DNA of 64,000 nt. It comes from Thalassorhabdomicrobium marinisediminis (GTDB taxonomy: Bacteria > Pseudomonadota > Alphaproteobacteria > Rhodobacterales > Rhodobacteraceae). This document shows positions 1 through 9,236 of this stretch, in pieces; position 1 is the stretch's first letter, and every line of letters begins with the position of its first letter. Below the pieces are notes generated by a model, which ran no database searches, was not told the DNA's origin, and saw nothing but the letters and a program-made list of their open reading frames with translations. The stretch is taken from the NCBI RefSeq assembly GCF_003072065.1, contig NZ_QCYG01000007.1, positions 1-64,000 on the forward strand, in the 5' to 3' direction. The translations under genes were made by a program, and so were the position numbers.

Positions 1-114
1 AAAGCAACCTGATGGAAATACAGAACCGGTTGGAGTAAAGCGACATATCAGGAACTGCACTTCAGCGTGAGTTCACAGATGGGGCCTGCTCATCTCACAC
101 TCCCCCGGGTCACG

Positions 115-144
115 AAAAACGCCGGACCCTTTCGCGTCCGACGT
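115..144 (-). terminator. Rho-independent terminator of the liv operon
   Basis: On the minus strand a 9-bp stem (one G-U pair) with an 8-nt loop is followed by five T residues and then CGTG. It sits 24 bases downstream of the binding-protein stop codon and should end the liv transcript. Confidence 0.8.
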
Positions 145-167
145 CTCCCACTTGGTATCGCCGCCGA

Positions 168-1358
168 TTACTTGATCAGCTCGGCCTGCCATGCGCCGTC
201 CACGACGACGGACTTCGAGAAGTTGCCGGCCACGTCGCCGTTCTCGTCAAAGTCCTGCGTGCCAGCGCCGCCTTCGTAGTTCACCTCACCGCCCTCGGCG
301 AGGATCGCTTTCGCTTTCTCCCATTCGCCCGGCAGGATCACCTCACCCGGTGCCGAGGCCACGGCCCGCAGATGTTCCGCCAGACCTTCACGCTCGTCTG
401 AGCCCGCAGCCTCAATCGCCAGCGCCATCAGGAAAGTCGCGTCATAGGCGTTCGGCACGAAAGGATCGCCGGCGGGAATGCCCGCCTCATCGGCTAGCGC
501 CTTCCAGGTGGCGAAGGCATCGGTGCTGTCGTCCGACGCTGCGGTCGTGAACATCGCGTTGGCAAGGTTCTCGGCCCCAAGCTGGTCGATCAGCTCTTCC
601 GAGAGCATCCCGTCCGCGCCGATGAAGTTGCTGAAGGCACCGGTTTCCAGCGCGTTGCGCATCAGCGTGACACCACCCGAGCCGTAGTAGCTGAACAGCG
701 CCAGGTTGTCGGAGGTGGCGCCGATGGTGGCCACTTCCGACCGGTAAGACGCCTTGTTGGGCTCATGGGCCTCATTGGCGGTCACGGTGCCGCCCATGCC
801 TTCGTAAGCTTCCACGAAGACTTCAGCGATGGCTGCGTTGTAGTCGTCGTTGGCATAGGACACGGCGATGTTGTCGTACCCGTTGGCCATGGCAAGCTCG
901 GCCAGCGCAACCCCCTGATAGGCATCGGACGCGGTGGTGCGGAACACCAGATCGGTGCCGTCTTCCATGTTGGTCAGCGCCGGTGACGAGGCCGAGACCG
1001 CCAGAGTGACAACGCCCGCGGGGATCGACACCGATTCCGCCTGCGCGATGGCCGAACCCGAACAGACCGGCCCGACGATGGCGGTGACGTTGTTGACGTT
1101 GATCAGCTTGGTCACAGCATCGACCGCAGCGGTCGGATCACAGGCGGAGTCTGCGCGGATCACGTTGAACGTCTGACCGTCGGCGAACATGCCGCCTTGT
1201 TCGTTGATGTGCTTGGCGGCAAGGTCAACGGCCTCGGCGATGGGCGCGTTGAGGTCCGGAATCGGTCCGGTCATCGCCATCGGGTTGCCGATGTTCACGT
1301 CGGCCAGCGCCGTGGTCGCCAGCAGCGCCGCGGTGGTTGCCAATACTGTTGTTTTCAT
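168..1358 (-). CDS. Branched-chain amino-acid-type ABC transporter substrate-binding protein (LivK-like)
   Basis: Periplasmic binding protein of the hydrophobic amino acid uptake (HAAT) family, 396 aa. A cleavable signal peptide is visible (basic start MKTT, Ala/Leu-rich core, ALA-DV site near residue 19). It is followed by the typical opening NIGNPMAMTGPIPDLNA and the receptor-ligand core with AIVGPVCSGSAIA around residues 92-104. It is the last gene of the liv operon. Its ATG overlaps the livM stop (ATGA), and the leader carries a GGGAGAGAC ribosome site. The four other transporter genes lie immediately upstream, so the ligand enters through LivHM and transport is driven by LivGF. The actual ligand (Leu/Ile/Val, another amino acid, urea or an amide) cannot be told from the sequence. 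Confidence 0.93.
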   Translation of the reverse strand: MKTTVLATTAALLATTALADVNIGNPMAMTGPIPDLNAPIAEAVDLAAKHINEQGGMFADGQTFNVIRADSACDPTAAVDAVTKLINVNNVTAIVGPVCSGSAIAQAESVSIPAGVVTLAVSASSPALTNMEDGTDLVFRTTASDAYQGVALAELAMANGYDNIAVSYANDDYNAAIAEVFVEAYEGMGGTVTANEAHEPNKASYRSEVATIGATSDNLALFSYYGSGGVTLMRNALETGAFSNFIGADGMLSEELIDQLGAENLANAMFTTAASDDSTDAFATWKALADEAGIPAGDPFVPNAYDATFLMALAIEAAGSDEREGLAEHLRAVASAPGEVILPGEWEKAKAILAEGGEVNYEGGAGTQDFDENGDVAGNFSKSVVVDGAWQAELIK

Positions 1359-2455
1359 TTCGTCTCTCCCGTTATGCCCGCGTCTTGTTTTACAGCCTTC
1401 GGTGAAGCGGGTCTCACCTCAGGAAGGATTCCTCCCGGATAGCGTTGCAGGATCACTTGCATCAGGATGCCGATCAGCATCATCCGTAAGAACCCGGCCC
1501 GGGTGGCGAGGATTGCCGGATCCAGCGTTGTGAACACCGCATCGACAAGATCGATCGCCCCCGCAATCAGAAGTTCAGAAGCCGACCAGATTGTCCAGAT
1601 TAGGAATGCACCGACAATCGCGCCACGGTTGTTGCCCGAGCCGCCGGCGATCAGCATGACCCAGACAAGGAAGGTCACTTTCGACGGATCGAAGGTGTTC
1701 GTGGGCTCGATCAGCCGCAGGTGCTGGGCGAACAGCGCGCCCCCCAACCCCATGATCGCGGCCCCGATGATGAAGGCCTCGATCCGGCGGCGGGTCACGT
1801 CCTTGCCGGCGGCACGCGATGCGGGCTCATTCTCGCGGATGGCGGTCATCATACGGCCCCAGGGCGACAGGCGTGCGCGCTCGAGCATTCGGTAGATCAC
1901 ATACATCACCAGCAGAACCGTGCCCGCGAAGAGCGGCTGCCAATACCAGTTCGGCAGGCTGTCAAAGAACGCCTCCCACCCTTCGGGGGTGTTGAACCAT
2001 GACATGGGCCATGAGGTGTAGAAGCGTTCCTCGCTGAAATGCTCCCAGGCGCGGGGAATCTTGTTGATGCCGCGCGGCCCGTTGGTGACCTCGGTCTCGT
2101 TCTTCAGGATCAGCTTGATGATCTCGGCGATGCCAATGGTCGCAATGGCCAGATAGTCCGAGCGCAGCCGGATACAGATCGCGCCGATCAGACCGGCGAT
2201 CACGGCCGAAGCCACCATGGCCGCGAACATCCCCACCGGCAGCGGCAGACCCAGCCCGCCATAATGGAAGGTCGATTCCGCCGTGGTCAGCAGCGCGTAG
2301 GTATAGGCCCCCACCGCGACGAAGCCGACGATGCCCGCGTTGAACAGGCCGGCGAAGCCCCATTGCACGTTCAGCCCAAGCGCGAAGATCGCATAGATGC
2401 CCCCCACGGTGAGCAGCGACAGGAAATAAAGCAGAAAGCCGATATATTCGCCCAT
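1355..2455 (-). CDS. livM: Branched-chain amino-acid-type ABC transporter permease LivM
   Basis: Inner-membrane permease of the HAAT class, 366 aa, with about eight to ten hydrophobic segments. The family features are visible: GLNVQWGFAGLFNAG near the N-terminus, the AIRENEPASRAAGKDVTRRRI cytoplasmic coupling loop around residue 215, and the C-terminal GGSGNNRGAIVGAF. It pairs with LivH to form the translocation channel. It starts one base after the livH stop codon and overlaps the binding-protein start by ATGA, so translation of the operon is tightly coupled. The length is slightly above the usual 320-340 aa because of an aromatic insert around residues 130-165. Confidence 0.93.
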   Translation of the reverse strand: MGEYIGFLLYFLSLLTVGGIYAIFALGLNVQWGFAGLFNAGIVGFVAVGAYTYALLTTAESTFHYGGLGLPLPVGMFAAMVASAVIAGLIGAICIRLRSDYLAIATIGIAEIIKLILKNETEVTNGPRGINKIPRAWEHFSEERFYTSWPMSWFNTPEGWEAFFDSLPNWYWQPLFAGTVLLVMYVIYRMLERARLSPWGRMMTAIRENEPASRAAGKDVTRRRIEAFIIGAAIMGLGGALFAQHLRLIEPTNTFDPSKVTFLVWVMLIAGGSGNNRGAIVGAFLIWTIWSASELLIAGAIDLVDAVFTTLDPAILATRAGFLRMMLIGILMQVILQRYPGGILPEVRPASPKAVKQDAGITGETK

Positions 2456-2456
2456 C

Positions 2457-3404
2457 TCAGAAGGCCCTCCCTTTGAACAGACCCTGCGGGCGCACGATCA
2501 GCATCACCACCATGATCGCAAAGGCGACGCCCGTCTTGTAGCCCGGTGACAACAGCGGCGCGGTGCCGATCCACGGATAGGCGCTCAGCTCTTCGGCCAA
2601 TCCGATCACCAACCCGCCGAAGACCGCCCCATAGGGCTTGCCGATCCCGCCAAGGATGGCGGCGGCGAACATGGGCAGCAGCATCCGGAAGCCCATCGTC
2701 GTCTCGAGCGTTTGCGTGTCCATCACCAGAAACACCCCGGCGGCGGTGGCGCAGATGCCGCCGACGATCCATGTGGCCTTGATGACGGTTTCCACGTTGA
2801 TGCCGGTCACATGAGCAAGGTCGGGGCTGTCCGAGACCGCGCGCATGGCCTTGCCGGTGCGCGTCTTGTTGAGCAGATAGCTCAGCGCGATGACGATCAC
2901 GATGGTGCCCGCAAAAATCCACAGGTGCTTGTTGGGCATGATGATCATTGCGCCCATATCGCCCGTGACATCCCGCAACCATGCGTTGGGCTGCGAGATA
3001 CCGCGCACGAAAGCAATCTGGTTCGGCCCCCAGATGACCTGCACCGCGGACCGGATGATGAGCATCACCCCGAAGGACGCAATGACGATCTTGATCGTCT
3101 CGGCCTTGCGGAACGGTTTATAGAACCAGCGGTCGCAGAGCAGGAACAACCCGACCACGAAGATACAGGCAAAGGGCAGCGCCACCAGCGGATGCAACAC
3201 GATACCCGCCGCCCCCAGCAGCGTCATGATCGTCCAGGTGATATAGGCACCCGACATCATGATCTCGCCATGGGCGAAATTGGCGAACCGCAGGATGCCG
3301 AAGGTCAGCGTGATGCCGATGGCCCCCAGCGCATAGATGCAGCCCAGCACAAGGCCCGGGATCAGGTAGAAGTTGACGAATTCAAACAGATAAGCGTCCC
3401 ACAT
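2457..3404 (-). CDS. livH: Branched-chain amino-acid-type ABC transporter permease LivH
   Basis: Inner-membrane permease, 315 aa from the ATG encoding MWDAYLFEF. A longer in-frame reading to 3548 exists, but it would run far into livF and adds residues unlike the family. Typical LivH features are the LGCIYALGAIGITLTFGILRFANFAHGE stretch (residues about 22-49), the coupling loop RAVSDSPDLAHVTGI and the C-terminal VRPQGLFKG. It lies one base after the livF stop. Together with LivM it forms the membrane channel energised by LivF and LivG. Confidence 0.93.
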   Translation of the reverse strand: MWDAYLFEFVNFYLIPGLVLGCIYALGAIGITLTFGILRFANFAHGEIMMSGAYITWTIMTLLGAAGIVLHPLVALPFACIFVVGLFLLCDRWFYKPFRKAETIKIVIASFGVMLIIRSAVQVIWGPNQIAFVRGISQPNAWLRDVTGDMGAMIIMPNKHLWIFAGTIVIVIALSYLLNKTRTGKAMRAVSDSPDLAHVTGINVETVIKATWIVGGICATAAGVFLVMDTQTLETTMGFRMLLPMFAAAILGGIGKPYGAVFGGLVIGLAEELSAYPWIGTAPLLSPGYKTGVAFAIMVVMLIVRPQGLFKGRAF

Positions 3405-3405
3405 G

Positions 3406-4134
3406 TCAGTGCCCCCCGCCCAAGAACATGCGCGCGATTTCAGGGTCGTTCGCAAGCCCCTCTCCGGTGCCGGTATGACGGTTCGCGCCGTCGACAAGGA
3501 CGTAGCCGCGATCCGAGACGCCAAGCGCCTGTTTGGCGTTTTGTTCAACGATCAGAATGGGAACGCCGGTGTGCTTGATCTTCTGGATGGTGCTGAAAAT
3601 CTCGCCACGATACTTCGGCGACAGGCCCGCCGTGGGTTCGTCCAGCAACAGAATTTTCGCATCCACCATCAGCGCCTTGGCCATCGCCACCATCTGCCGC
3701 TGCCCGCCCGAAAGCGAGCCCGCCGCCTGATGCCGCTTCTCGGCCAGATCGGGAAACAGGTCATACATCTCGGCGATGCGCGCCTCGACGCCGCGGGGCC
3801 GGGTCCATGCCCCCATCTCGAGGTTTTCCTGCACGCTGAGGTTCACGAAAACGTTGTTGGTCTGCGGCACGTATGAAATGCCCTTCTCGATGACCTTCTG
3901 CGCTGGCGTGTCGGTGATCTCCTCACCGTTCAGCACGACCGAGCCTTCGCGGATGTTGAGCAGCCCCAGCACCGATTTCATCGCCGTGGATTTGCCCGCG
4001 CCGTTGGGACCGATCACGGCGACAATCTCGTTGGGGTTCACGTGCAGCGACAAATCATGCAGGATCTCGGTCTGGCCGTAGCCCGCCTTGAGGTTGTTCA
4101 GCGACAGGACCGCGCCGGTCTGTGCGTCGGTCAT
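3406..4134 (-). CDS. livF: Branched-chain amino-acid-type ABC transporter ATP-binding protein LivF
   Basis: Cytoplasmic ATPase subunit, 242 aa, the normal length for LivF. Visible motifs are Walker A GPNGAGKST (about residue 42), the Q-loop region with SYVPQTNNVF, signature LSGGQRQM and Walker B LLLDEPTAG. The start ATG overlaps the livG stop by four bases (ATGA), indicating translational coupling. It is assigned LivF rather than LivG by its length, its position and the VEQNAKQAL switch region typical of LivF. Confidence 0.94.
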   Translation of the reverse strand: MTDAQTGAVLSLNNLKAGYGQTEILHDLSLHVNPNEIVAVIGPNGAGKSTAMKSVLGLLNIREGSVVLNGEEITDTPAQKVIEKGISYVPQTNNVFVNLSVQENLEMGAWTRPRGVEARIAEMYDLFPDLAEKRHQAAGSLSGGQRQMVAMAKALMVDAKILLLDEPTAGLSPKYRGEIFSTIQKIKHTGVPILIVEQNAKQALGVSDRGYVLVDGANRHTGTGEGLANDPEIARMFLGGGH

Positions 4135-4910
4135 GCGACCTCTCCGCCGAAATAGGCGTCGATCACGCGCTCGTCGTTTTGCACTTCGTTCATGGTGCCT
4201 TCCATCAATACGCGCCCTTCAGCAAGCACCACGACCTTGCCGCACAGCCGTGCGATCATGTCCATATCGTGTTCGATGATGCAGAAGGTATAGCCGCGTT
4301 CTTCGTTCAATTGTTCAATCATTTCAGCGACTTTGCGCATCAAAGTGGGGTTGACCCCTGCCCCCGGTTCGTCCAGCAGAACGACCTTGCTGTCGTTCAT
4401 CATGGTGCGCCCGATTTCGAGCAGTTTCTTCTGCCCGCCAGAGAGGTTCCCGGCCAAGACCTCGCCCACATGGGTCAGGCCCAGAAACTCCAACGTGTCG
4501 CGGGCCAACTCAATCACCTCGGCGTCGCGCTGGCGCACGCGGGCGGGTGCGAACCACGTGGCCCAGATGCTCTCTCCGGTCTGGTCCGGCGCCGCCACCA
4601 TCAGGTTCTCGAGCGCGGTCATGCGGGCGTATTCGTGGCTCAGCTGGAACGTGCGCATCAGCCCCTTGTGATACAGCACATCCGTGCGCTGGCCGGTGAT
4701 ATCCTCACCCAGCAGCGTGATCGTCCCGCTCGACGGCGGCAGCTCACCTGCGATCATATTGAATGTGGTGGTCTTGCCTGCGCCGTTGGGGCCGATCAGC
4801 CCGACAATCGCGCCGGCCTCGACCTCGAAATCGACGCCGCGCACCGCGTGCAGGCCGCCGAAATGCTTGGCCAGCCCAGACACGCTGAGCACAACTTCCC
4901 TAGATGACAT
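4131..4910 (-). CDS. livG: Branched-chain amino-acid-type ABC transporter ATP-binding protein LivG
   Basis: Cytoplasmic ATPase subunit, 259 aa from the ATG giving MSSREVV; a GTG two codons upstream (4916) is an alternative start. Motifs are Walker A GPNGAGKTT, signature LSGGQKKL, Walker B VLLDEPGAG and the His switch IIEHDMDM. It is the first gene of the five-gene liv operon, so the operon promoter should lie in the 262-bp region between this start and the amine oxidase gene. I found no clear terminator of the upstream gene there, so some read-through from the oxidase is possible. Confidence 0.93.
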   Translation of the reverse strand: MSSREVVLSVSGLAKHFGGLHAVRGVDFEVEAGAIVGLIGPNGAGKTTTFNMIAGELPPSSGTITLLGEDITGQRTDVLYHKGLMRTFQLSHEYARMTALENLMVAAPDQTGESIWATWFAPARVRQRDAEVIELARDTLEFLGLTHVGEVLAGNLSGGQKKLLEIGRTMMNDSKVVLLDEPGAGVNPTLMRKVAEMIEQLNEERGYTFCIIEHDMDMIARLCGKVVVLAEGRVLMEGTMNEVQNDERVIDAYFGGEVA

Positions 4911-5172
4911 GCGCACCCTCTCCCCAAAGTGGCGTGTTGGCTTTTGAAAATCGGCGCGGGTGCTCTCTCACCCCTGCCCTGTCCCCCCAAAGCGTTTCGG
5001 TTTTGCTACCCGAGCGGTCTTCCCTTGTCCACGGTCAATTGCGGTGATTTGGCCTGCGTTTCGTAGGGTTATCATGCAAATGACGTCTTTCGCGCCCGAT
5101 CATCCGCCGCGAATACACGCATCGGTTTAGCGCAGGTTCCGGCCGCCCGTTCGCGGTGCGCAGCACTCGGTG

Positions 5173-6468
5173 TCACAGCTTGTCCCGCAGGGCATACCAC
5201 GCCATCGCCAACGCCAGAAGCGGGCTGCGCAGGGCGCGGCCTCCGGGGAACCGGGGACTGGGCACGTTTGCGAAGATGTCGAACTTGTCCGCCTGTCCGG
5301 CGACCGTTTCGGCCGCAAGCTTGCCCCCCAGCGTCGCCATCGCGACCCCGTGGCCGGAATAACCCGACACGCTCAGCACCCGGTCGCTCACCCGCGCGAA
5401 ATGCGGCATCCGGTTCATGGTGATCCCCAAGGTGCCACCCCAGGCGTAGTCGATCGGCGTGTCCTTGAGCTGGGGAAAGATCTCAAGCATCGGTTTGCGC
5501 ACCGTGGCGGCGATGTCGCGCGGGAAGCGGTAGCCGTAGCTCTCTCCACCGCCGAAGAGCATGCGGTTGTCGTCCGACAGGCGGAAATAGTTGATGACGA
5601 ACTTGCTGTCGGCAACCGCGTGATTGTCGCGGATCAGCTCCCGCGCCAGCCGGTCGGGCAGCGGTTGCGTGGCGGCGATGAAATTGTTGATCGGCATGAC
5701 CCGGCGGGCCACATCGTCATTGAGCGCACCAAGATAGCCATTGCAGCCAAGGATCACATATTTGGCCTTGATTTCAGCCTCTCGCGTGGTGACTTTCGCG
5801 TCGTCGCTCACGCCGGTGACGGTGCTGCGCTCATGAATTCGCACGCCCCCGTCCTGCGCCGCCCGCGCCAGCCCCAGCGCATAGCGCAAGGGGTGCAGAT
5901 GCCCGCCCCCCATGTCGAGCGTACCACCGTAGTAGGCGCGCGACCCCACGAGCGAGCGCATCTCGTCCTTGCCCACCGCGCGGATCTTGTCATAGCCGTA
6001 GTCGCTTTGCAGTGTCTCGGCGTAGGCATGGCTGTGAGGCACGAACCGGGCCTTGTGGTCGGCCTCGATGATGCCATCGGCCCAGCCGCAGTCGATCCCG
6101 TGATCCGCGATCAGGCTGCGCACGAGGTCGACAGACTCCAGCGACAAATCCCAGAGCGCGCGGGCCTGGTCGCGGGGGACCATGCCCTCAAGCGTGTCCT
6201 GCCCCACGCGCTGGCCAACGCTCACCTGCCCGCCGTTGCGCCCCGAGGCGCCGAACCCCACCCGCTGCGCGTCCAGCAGCACCACATCGAAGCCCGCTTG
6301 CCGCGCATGCAGTGCCGCCGAGAGGCCCGAATAGCCGCCCCCCACGACGCAGACGTCGCAAGACAGGGCTCCCTTGGCCTGGGGGAACGGCTCCAGCGGT
6401 GTGGCGGTGGCGGCGTAGTAGCTGGGCGGATAGGTGCCCGGTGCGTCGTTCGGGGTCAGAAGATCCAT
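5173..6468 (-). CDS. FAD-dependent amine oxidoreductase, gamma-glutamylputrescine oxidase-like (DAO family)
   Basis: Flavoprotein of the D-amino-acid oxidase fold, 431 aa. The dinucleotide-binding motif VVGGGYSGLSAALHARQAG lies near residues 41-59, followed by the acidic end of strand 2 (VVLLDA). A second family block GYSGHGVAMATLGGKLAAE lies near the C-terminus. Similar proteins include PuuB, which oxidises gamma-glutamylputrescine, and other sarcosine or amine oxidases. Its ATG overlaps the stop of the upstream aminotransferase, and the pair is divergent from a putrescine/spermidine-type ABC transporter. A role in polyamine breakdown is therefore a reasonable inference, but the exact substrate is not proven. 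Confidence 0.85.
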   Translation of the reverse strand: MDLLTPNDAPGTYPPSYYAATATPLEPFPQAKGALSCDVCVVGGGYSGLSAALHARQAGFDVVLLDAQRVGFGASGRNGGQVSVGQRVGQDTLEGMVPRDQARALWDLSLESVDLVRSLIADHGIDCGWADGIIEADHKARFVPHSHAYAETLQSDYGYDKIRAVGKDEMRSLVGSRAYYGGTLDMGGGHLHPLRYALGLARAAQDGGVRIHERSTVTGVSDDAKVTTREAEIKAKYVILGCNGYLGALNDDVARRVMPINNFIAATQPLPDRLARELIRDNHAVADSKFVINYFRLSDDNRMLFGGGESYGYRFPRDIAATVRKPMLEIFPQLKDTPIDYAWGGTLGITMNRMPHFARVSDRVLSVSGYSGHGVAMATLGGKLAAETVAGQADKFDIFANVPSPRFPGGRALRSPLLALAMAWYALRDKL

Positions 6469-7865
6469 CAGCCGACCTTATAAAGCCCTTCGGCGCGGAT
6501 CAAATCATAGGTCTCGTCCAGCGATGTGACGGCGCGCTCGATCAGGGTGTCGATCTCGTCCTTCGTGATCACCAGCGGCGGCGCGATGATCATGCGGTCG
6601 CCCACATGGCGCATCACCAGCCCGTTGGCGAAACAGCGCGTGCGGCAGTGCAGCCCAACGGTGCCGGCCTCGGCGGCAAAGGCGGCGCGGCTGTCCTTGT
6701 GCGGGGTCAGCGCGATGGAGCCCATCATGCCGACGATCTTCGCCTCACCCACCAGCGGATGGTCGGTCAGTCCCTGCCATTTCTCGGCCAGATAGGGCGC
6801 GGTCTCGGCGGCGACACGGTCGATGATCTTTTCCTCTTCCAGAATGCGCAGGTTTTCCAGCGCCACGGCACAGGCCACGGGGTGGCCGGAATAGGTGTAG
6901 CCGTGGTTGAAATCACCCGCGCCGTTGACGACCTCGGCCACCTCGTCACAGACCAGCGAGCCACCGATGGGCGCATAGCCCGAGGACAGACCCTTGGCGA
7001 TGGTCATGATATGCGGGCGGATGTCGTAGTGCTGCGATCCGAACCAATGGCCCGTGCGCCCGAAGCCGCAGATCACCTCATCGGCGATCAACAGGATGCC
7101 GTGTTCGTCGCAGATGCGCTGGATCTCGGGCCAATAGCTGTCCGGCGGGACGATCACGCCGCCCGCGCCCTGAACCGGCTCGGCGATGAAGGCGGCGACG
7201 CGGTGGGCGCCCAGCTCCTCGATGGCTTTCTCAAGCTGGCGGGCGCGTTCCAGACCGAAGTCATGGGGGCTCATGTCGCCGCCCTCGGACCACCAGTCGG
7301 GCTGGTCGATGTGGTGGATGCCGGGGATCACCGGCACACCCTGAGTCTGCATGCCGGACATGCCGCCCAGAGAGCCGCCGCCCAGCGTCGAGCCGTGATA
7401 GGCGTTCTTGCGGCTGATGATGATATTGCGCTCGGGCTGGCCCTTTTGCATCCAGTAGTGCCGCACAAGGCGGATGTTGGTGTCGTTCGCCTCGGACCCG
7501 CCGCCCGCGTAGAACACGTGGTTGAGGTCCCGCGGCGCAAGCTCGGCCAGTTTCGACGCAAGGGCAATCGCCGGCACATGGGTCGTCTGGAAGAAGGTGT
7601 TGTAGTAGGGCAGCTCCATCATCTGGCGCGACGCCGCCTCGGCCAGTTCGCGGCGGCCGTAGCCGATGTTCACGCACCACAGGCCTGACATCGCATCAAG
7701 GATCTTGTGCCCGTTGCTGTCGGTCAGCGTGACCCCGTCGGCGCCGGTGATCACCCGTGCGCCGGTTTTCGCAAGGTCCGCCCCGTCGGTGAACGGGTGC
7801 ATATGGTGGGCCGCGTCAAGCCGCTGCAATTCGTCGGTCGGCATGTGGTTGGTGATGACGTTCAT
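6468..7865 (-). CDS. Class III (omega) aminotransferase, putrescine/polyamine type
   Basis: PLP-dependent class III aminotransferase, 465 aa. Visible are the MHPFTDGADLAKTG entry, the PLP phosphate/ring region AGGGSEANDTNIRLVRHYW, LLIADEVICGFGRTGHWFG, and the lysine of TIAKGLSSGYAPIGG that forms the Schiff base. The sequence type matches the family holding putrescine-pyruvate aminotransferase (SpuC-like) and beta-alanine-pyruvate transaminases. It is the first gene of a two-gene operon with the FAD oxidase and faces a polyamine transporter, so it probably transaminates a polyamine or its oxidation product. A taurine or beta-alanine substrate cannot be excluded. Confidence 0.88.
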   Translation of the reverse strand: MNVITNHMPTDELQRLDAAHHMHPFTDGADLAKTGARVITGADGVTLTDSNGHKILDAMSGLWCVNIGYGRRELAEAASRQMMELPYYNTFFQTTHVPAIALASKLAELAPRDLNHVFYAGGGSEANDTNIRLVRHYWMQKGQPERNIIISRKNAYHGSTLGGGSLGGMSGMQTQGVPVIPGIHHIDQPDWWSEGGDMSPHDFGLERARQLEKAIEELGAHRVAAFIAEPVQGAGGVIVPPDSYWPEIQRICDEHGILLIADEVICGFGRTGHWFGSQHYDIRPHIMTIAKGLSSGYAPIGGSLVCDEVAEVVNGAGDFNHGYTYSGHPVACAVALENLRILEEEKIIDRVAAETAPYLAEKWQGLTDHPLVGEAKIVGMMGSIALTPHKDSRAAFAAEAGTVGLHCRTRCFANGLVMRHVGDRMIIAPPLVITKDEIDTLIERAVTSLDETYDLIRAEGLYKVG

Positions 7866-8003
7866 GGTGTTTTATCCTGTTTCTTCGGGGCGCCCCGCGC
7901 AGTCCTGCGGCTCGCATTTGACAGGCAAAGCGGTCCGACTAGATCGAATCCTGCGCGGGCTTTTCACAAGTCTATCACGTTTCAAATAAGGGTGTCACAT
8001 TTT

Positions 8004-8030
8004 TTGAGAACCGATATTGCATGTTGAGAA
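8004..8030. promoter_or_regulatory. Direct repeat TTGAGAA spaced by two helical turns in the divergent polyamine promoter region
   Basis: Two copies of TTGAGAA start exactly 20 bases apart (8004 and 8024). They lie in the AT-richer intergenic region between the aminotransferase and the binding-protein gene. A GAAAC-ATG-GTTTC inverted repeat begins inside the second copy. The phasing suggests binding of a regulator on one DNA face, but the protein is unknown. Confidence 0.35.
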
Positions 8031-8092
8031 ACATGGTTTCATAGTAACATGTGGATCGGGGCCAACCCGACATACCAACAACGGGGATTATC

Positions 8093-9181
8093 ATGACGAC
8101 AACAAAACTGTTTGCCGGCATTGCCACGGTTGCCCTTCTGGCCGGTGCTGCATCTGCCGAAGAGGTGCGGGTCTACAACTGGTCCGATTACATCGACGAA
8201 GAGCTTCTGGCCAAGTTCGAGGAAGAGACCGGCATAGACCTGATTTACGACGTTTTCGACAGCAACGAAGTGCTGGAAACCAAGCTTCTGTCCGGCGGTT
8301 CGGGCTATGACGTGGTGGTGCCCACGGCCTCGTTCCTGCAGCGCCAGATCACCGCAGGCGCGTTCCAGCCGCTCGACAAATCCAAGCTGAGCAACATCGA
8401 CAACCTGTGGGATGTGATCTCTGAGCGGACCGCGCAATACGATCCCGACAACACCTATTCGATCAACTACATGTGGGGCACCACGGGGCTGGGTGTGAAC
8501 GTCAACAAGGTGGAAGAGGCTTTGGGCGAGGATGCGCCGATCGACAGTCTGGCACTGATCTTCGACCCCGCGAACATGGAAAAGCTCGCTGAATGTGGCG
8601 TGCATCTGCTGGACGCACCCGCCGAGATGATCCCCGCCGCGCTGGCCTATCTGGGTGAAGATCCCGACAGCCACGACCCGGACGTGATCGCCAAGACCGA
8701 AGCCGTGTTCGAGGGGATCCGCCCCTACGTGCAGAAGTTCCATTCGTCCGAATACATCAACGCGCTTGCCAACGGCGATATCTGCGTGGCCTTCGGCTGG
8801 TCCGGCGATATTCTGCAGGCCCGCGACCGCGCCGATGAGGCCGGCAACGACGTCGAGATCGTCTATAACGCGCCGACCGAAGGGGCGCTGATGTGGTTCG
8901 ACCAGCTGGCCATCCCCGCGGATGCGCCCAACCCGGACGGCGCGCACAAGTTCATCAACTTCCTGCTGGACGCCGAGAACATGGCCACAGCTTCGAACTA
9001 TGTCTATTACGCCAATGGCAACGAAGCCTCGCAGGAGTTTCTGGTTGAGGATGTGATCGGTGACACGGCGATCTACCCAGATGAGGCGACGCTCGAGAAC
9101 CTCTATACCACGCGGCCCTTCGATGCGCGCACCCAGCGGGTGGTGACCCGTCTGTGGACGACCGTGAAATCCGGCCAGTAA
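8093..9181 (+). CDS. potF: Polyamine ABC transporter substrate-binding protein (PotF-like)
   Basis: Periplasmic spermidine/putrescine-type binding protein, 362 aa from the ATG encoding MTTTKLFAG. This start is preferred because it directly begins a signal peptide (cleavage likely after ASA near residue 21), whereas an upstream start at 8051 would add 14 non-secretory residues. After the signal comes the family signature EVRVYNWSDYIDEELLAKFEEETG. It then has VYDVFDSNEVLETKL-type sequence and the aromatic/acidic polyamine pocket regions with YMWGTTGLGVN and AFGWSGDI. First gene of a potFGHI-order operon. Putrescine or spermidine specificity is inferred from the family. Confidence 0.92.
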   Translation: MTTTKLFAGIATVALLAGAASAEEVRVYNWSDYIDEELLAKFEEETGIDLIYDVFDSNEVLETKLLSGGSGYDVVVPTASFLQRQITAGAFQPLDKSKLSNIDNLWDVISERTAQYDPDNTYSINYMWGTTGLGVNVNKVEEALGEDAPIDSLALIFDPANMEKLAECGVHLLDAPAEMIPAALAYLGEDPDSHDPDVIAKTEAVFEGIRPYVQKFHSSEYINALANGDICVAFGWSGDILQARDRADEAGNDVEIVYNAPTEGALMWFDQLAIPADAPNPDGAHKFINFLLDAENMATASNYVYYANGNEASQEFLVEDVIGDTAIYPDEATLENLYTTRPFDARTQRVVTRLWTTVKSGQ

Positions 9182-9190
9182 GCCGGCCCT

Positions 9191-9218
9191 GCCCCGTGCC
9201 ATCCCGGCGCGGGGCTTT
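9191..9218 (+). terminator. Intercistronic hairpin between potF and potG
   Basis: A 10-bp GC-rich stem (one G-T pair) with loop ATCCC is followed by TTT. Placed directly after a binding-protein gene, it could act as a partial terminator or as an mRNA 3'-end stabiliser giving more PotF than membrane subunits. Confidence 0.5.
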
Positions 9219-9236
9219 ACCAATACAGGACCAATG

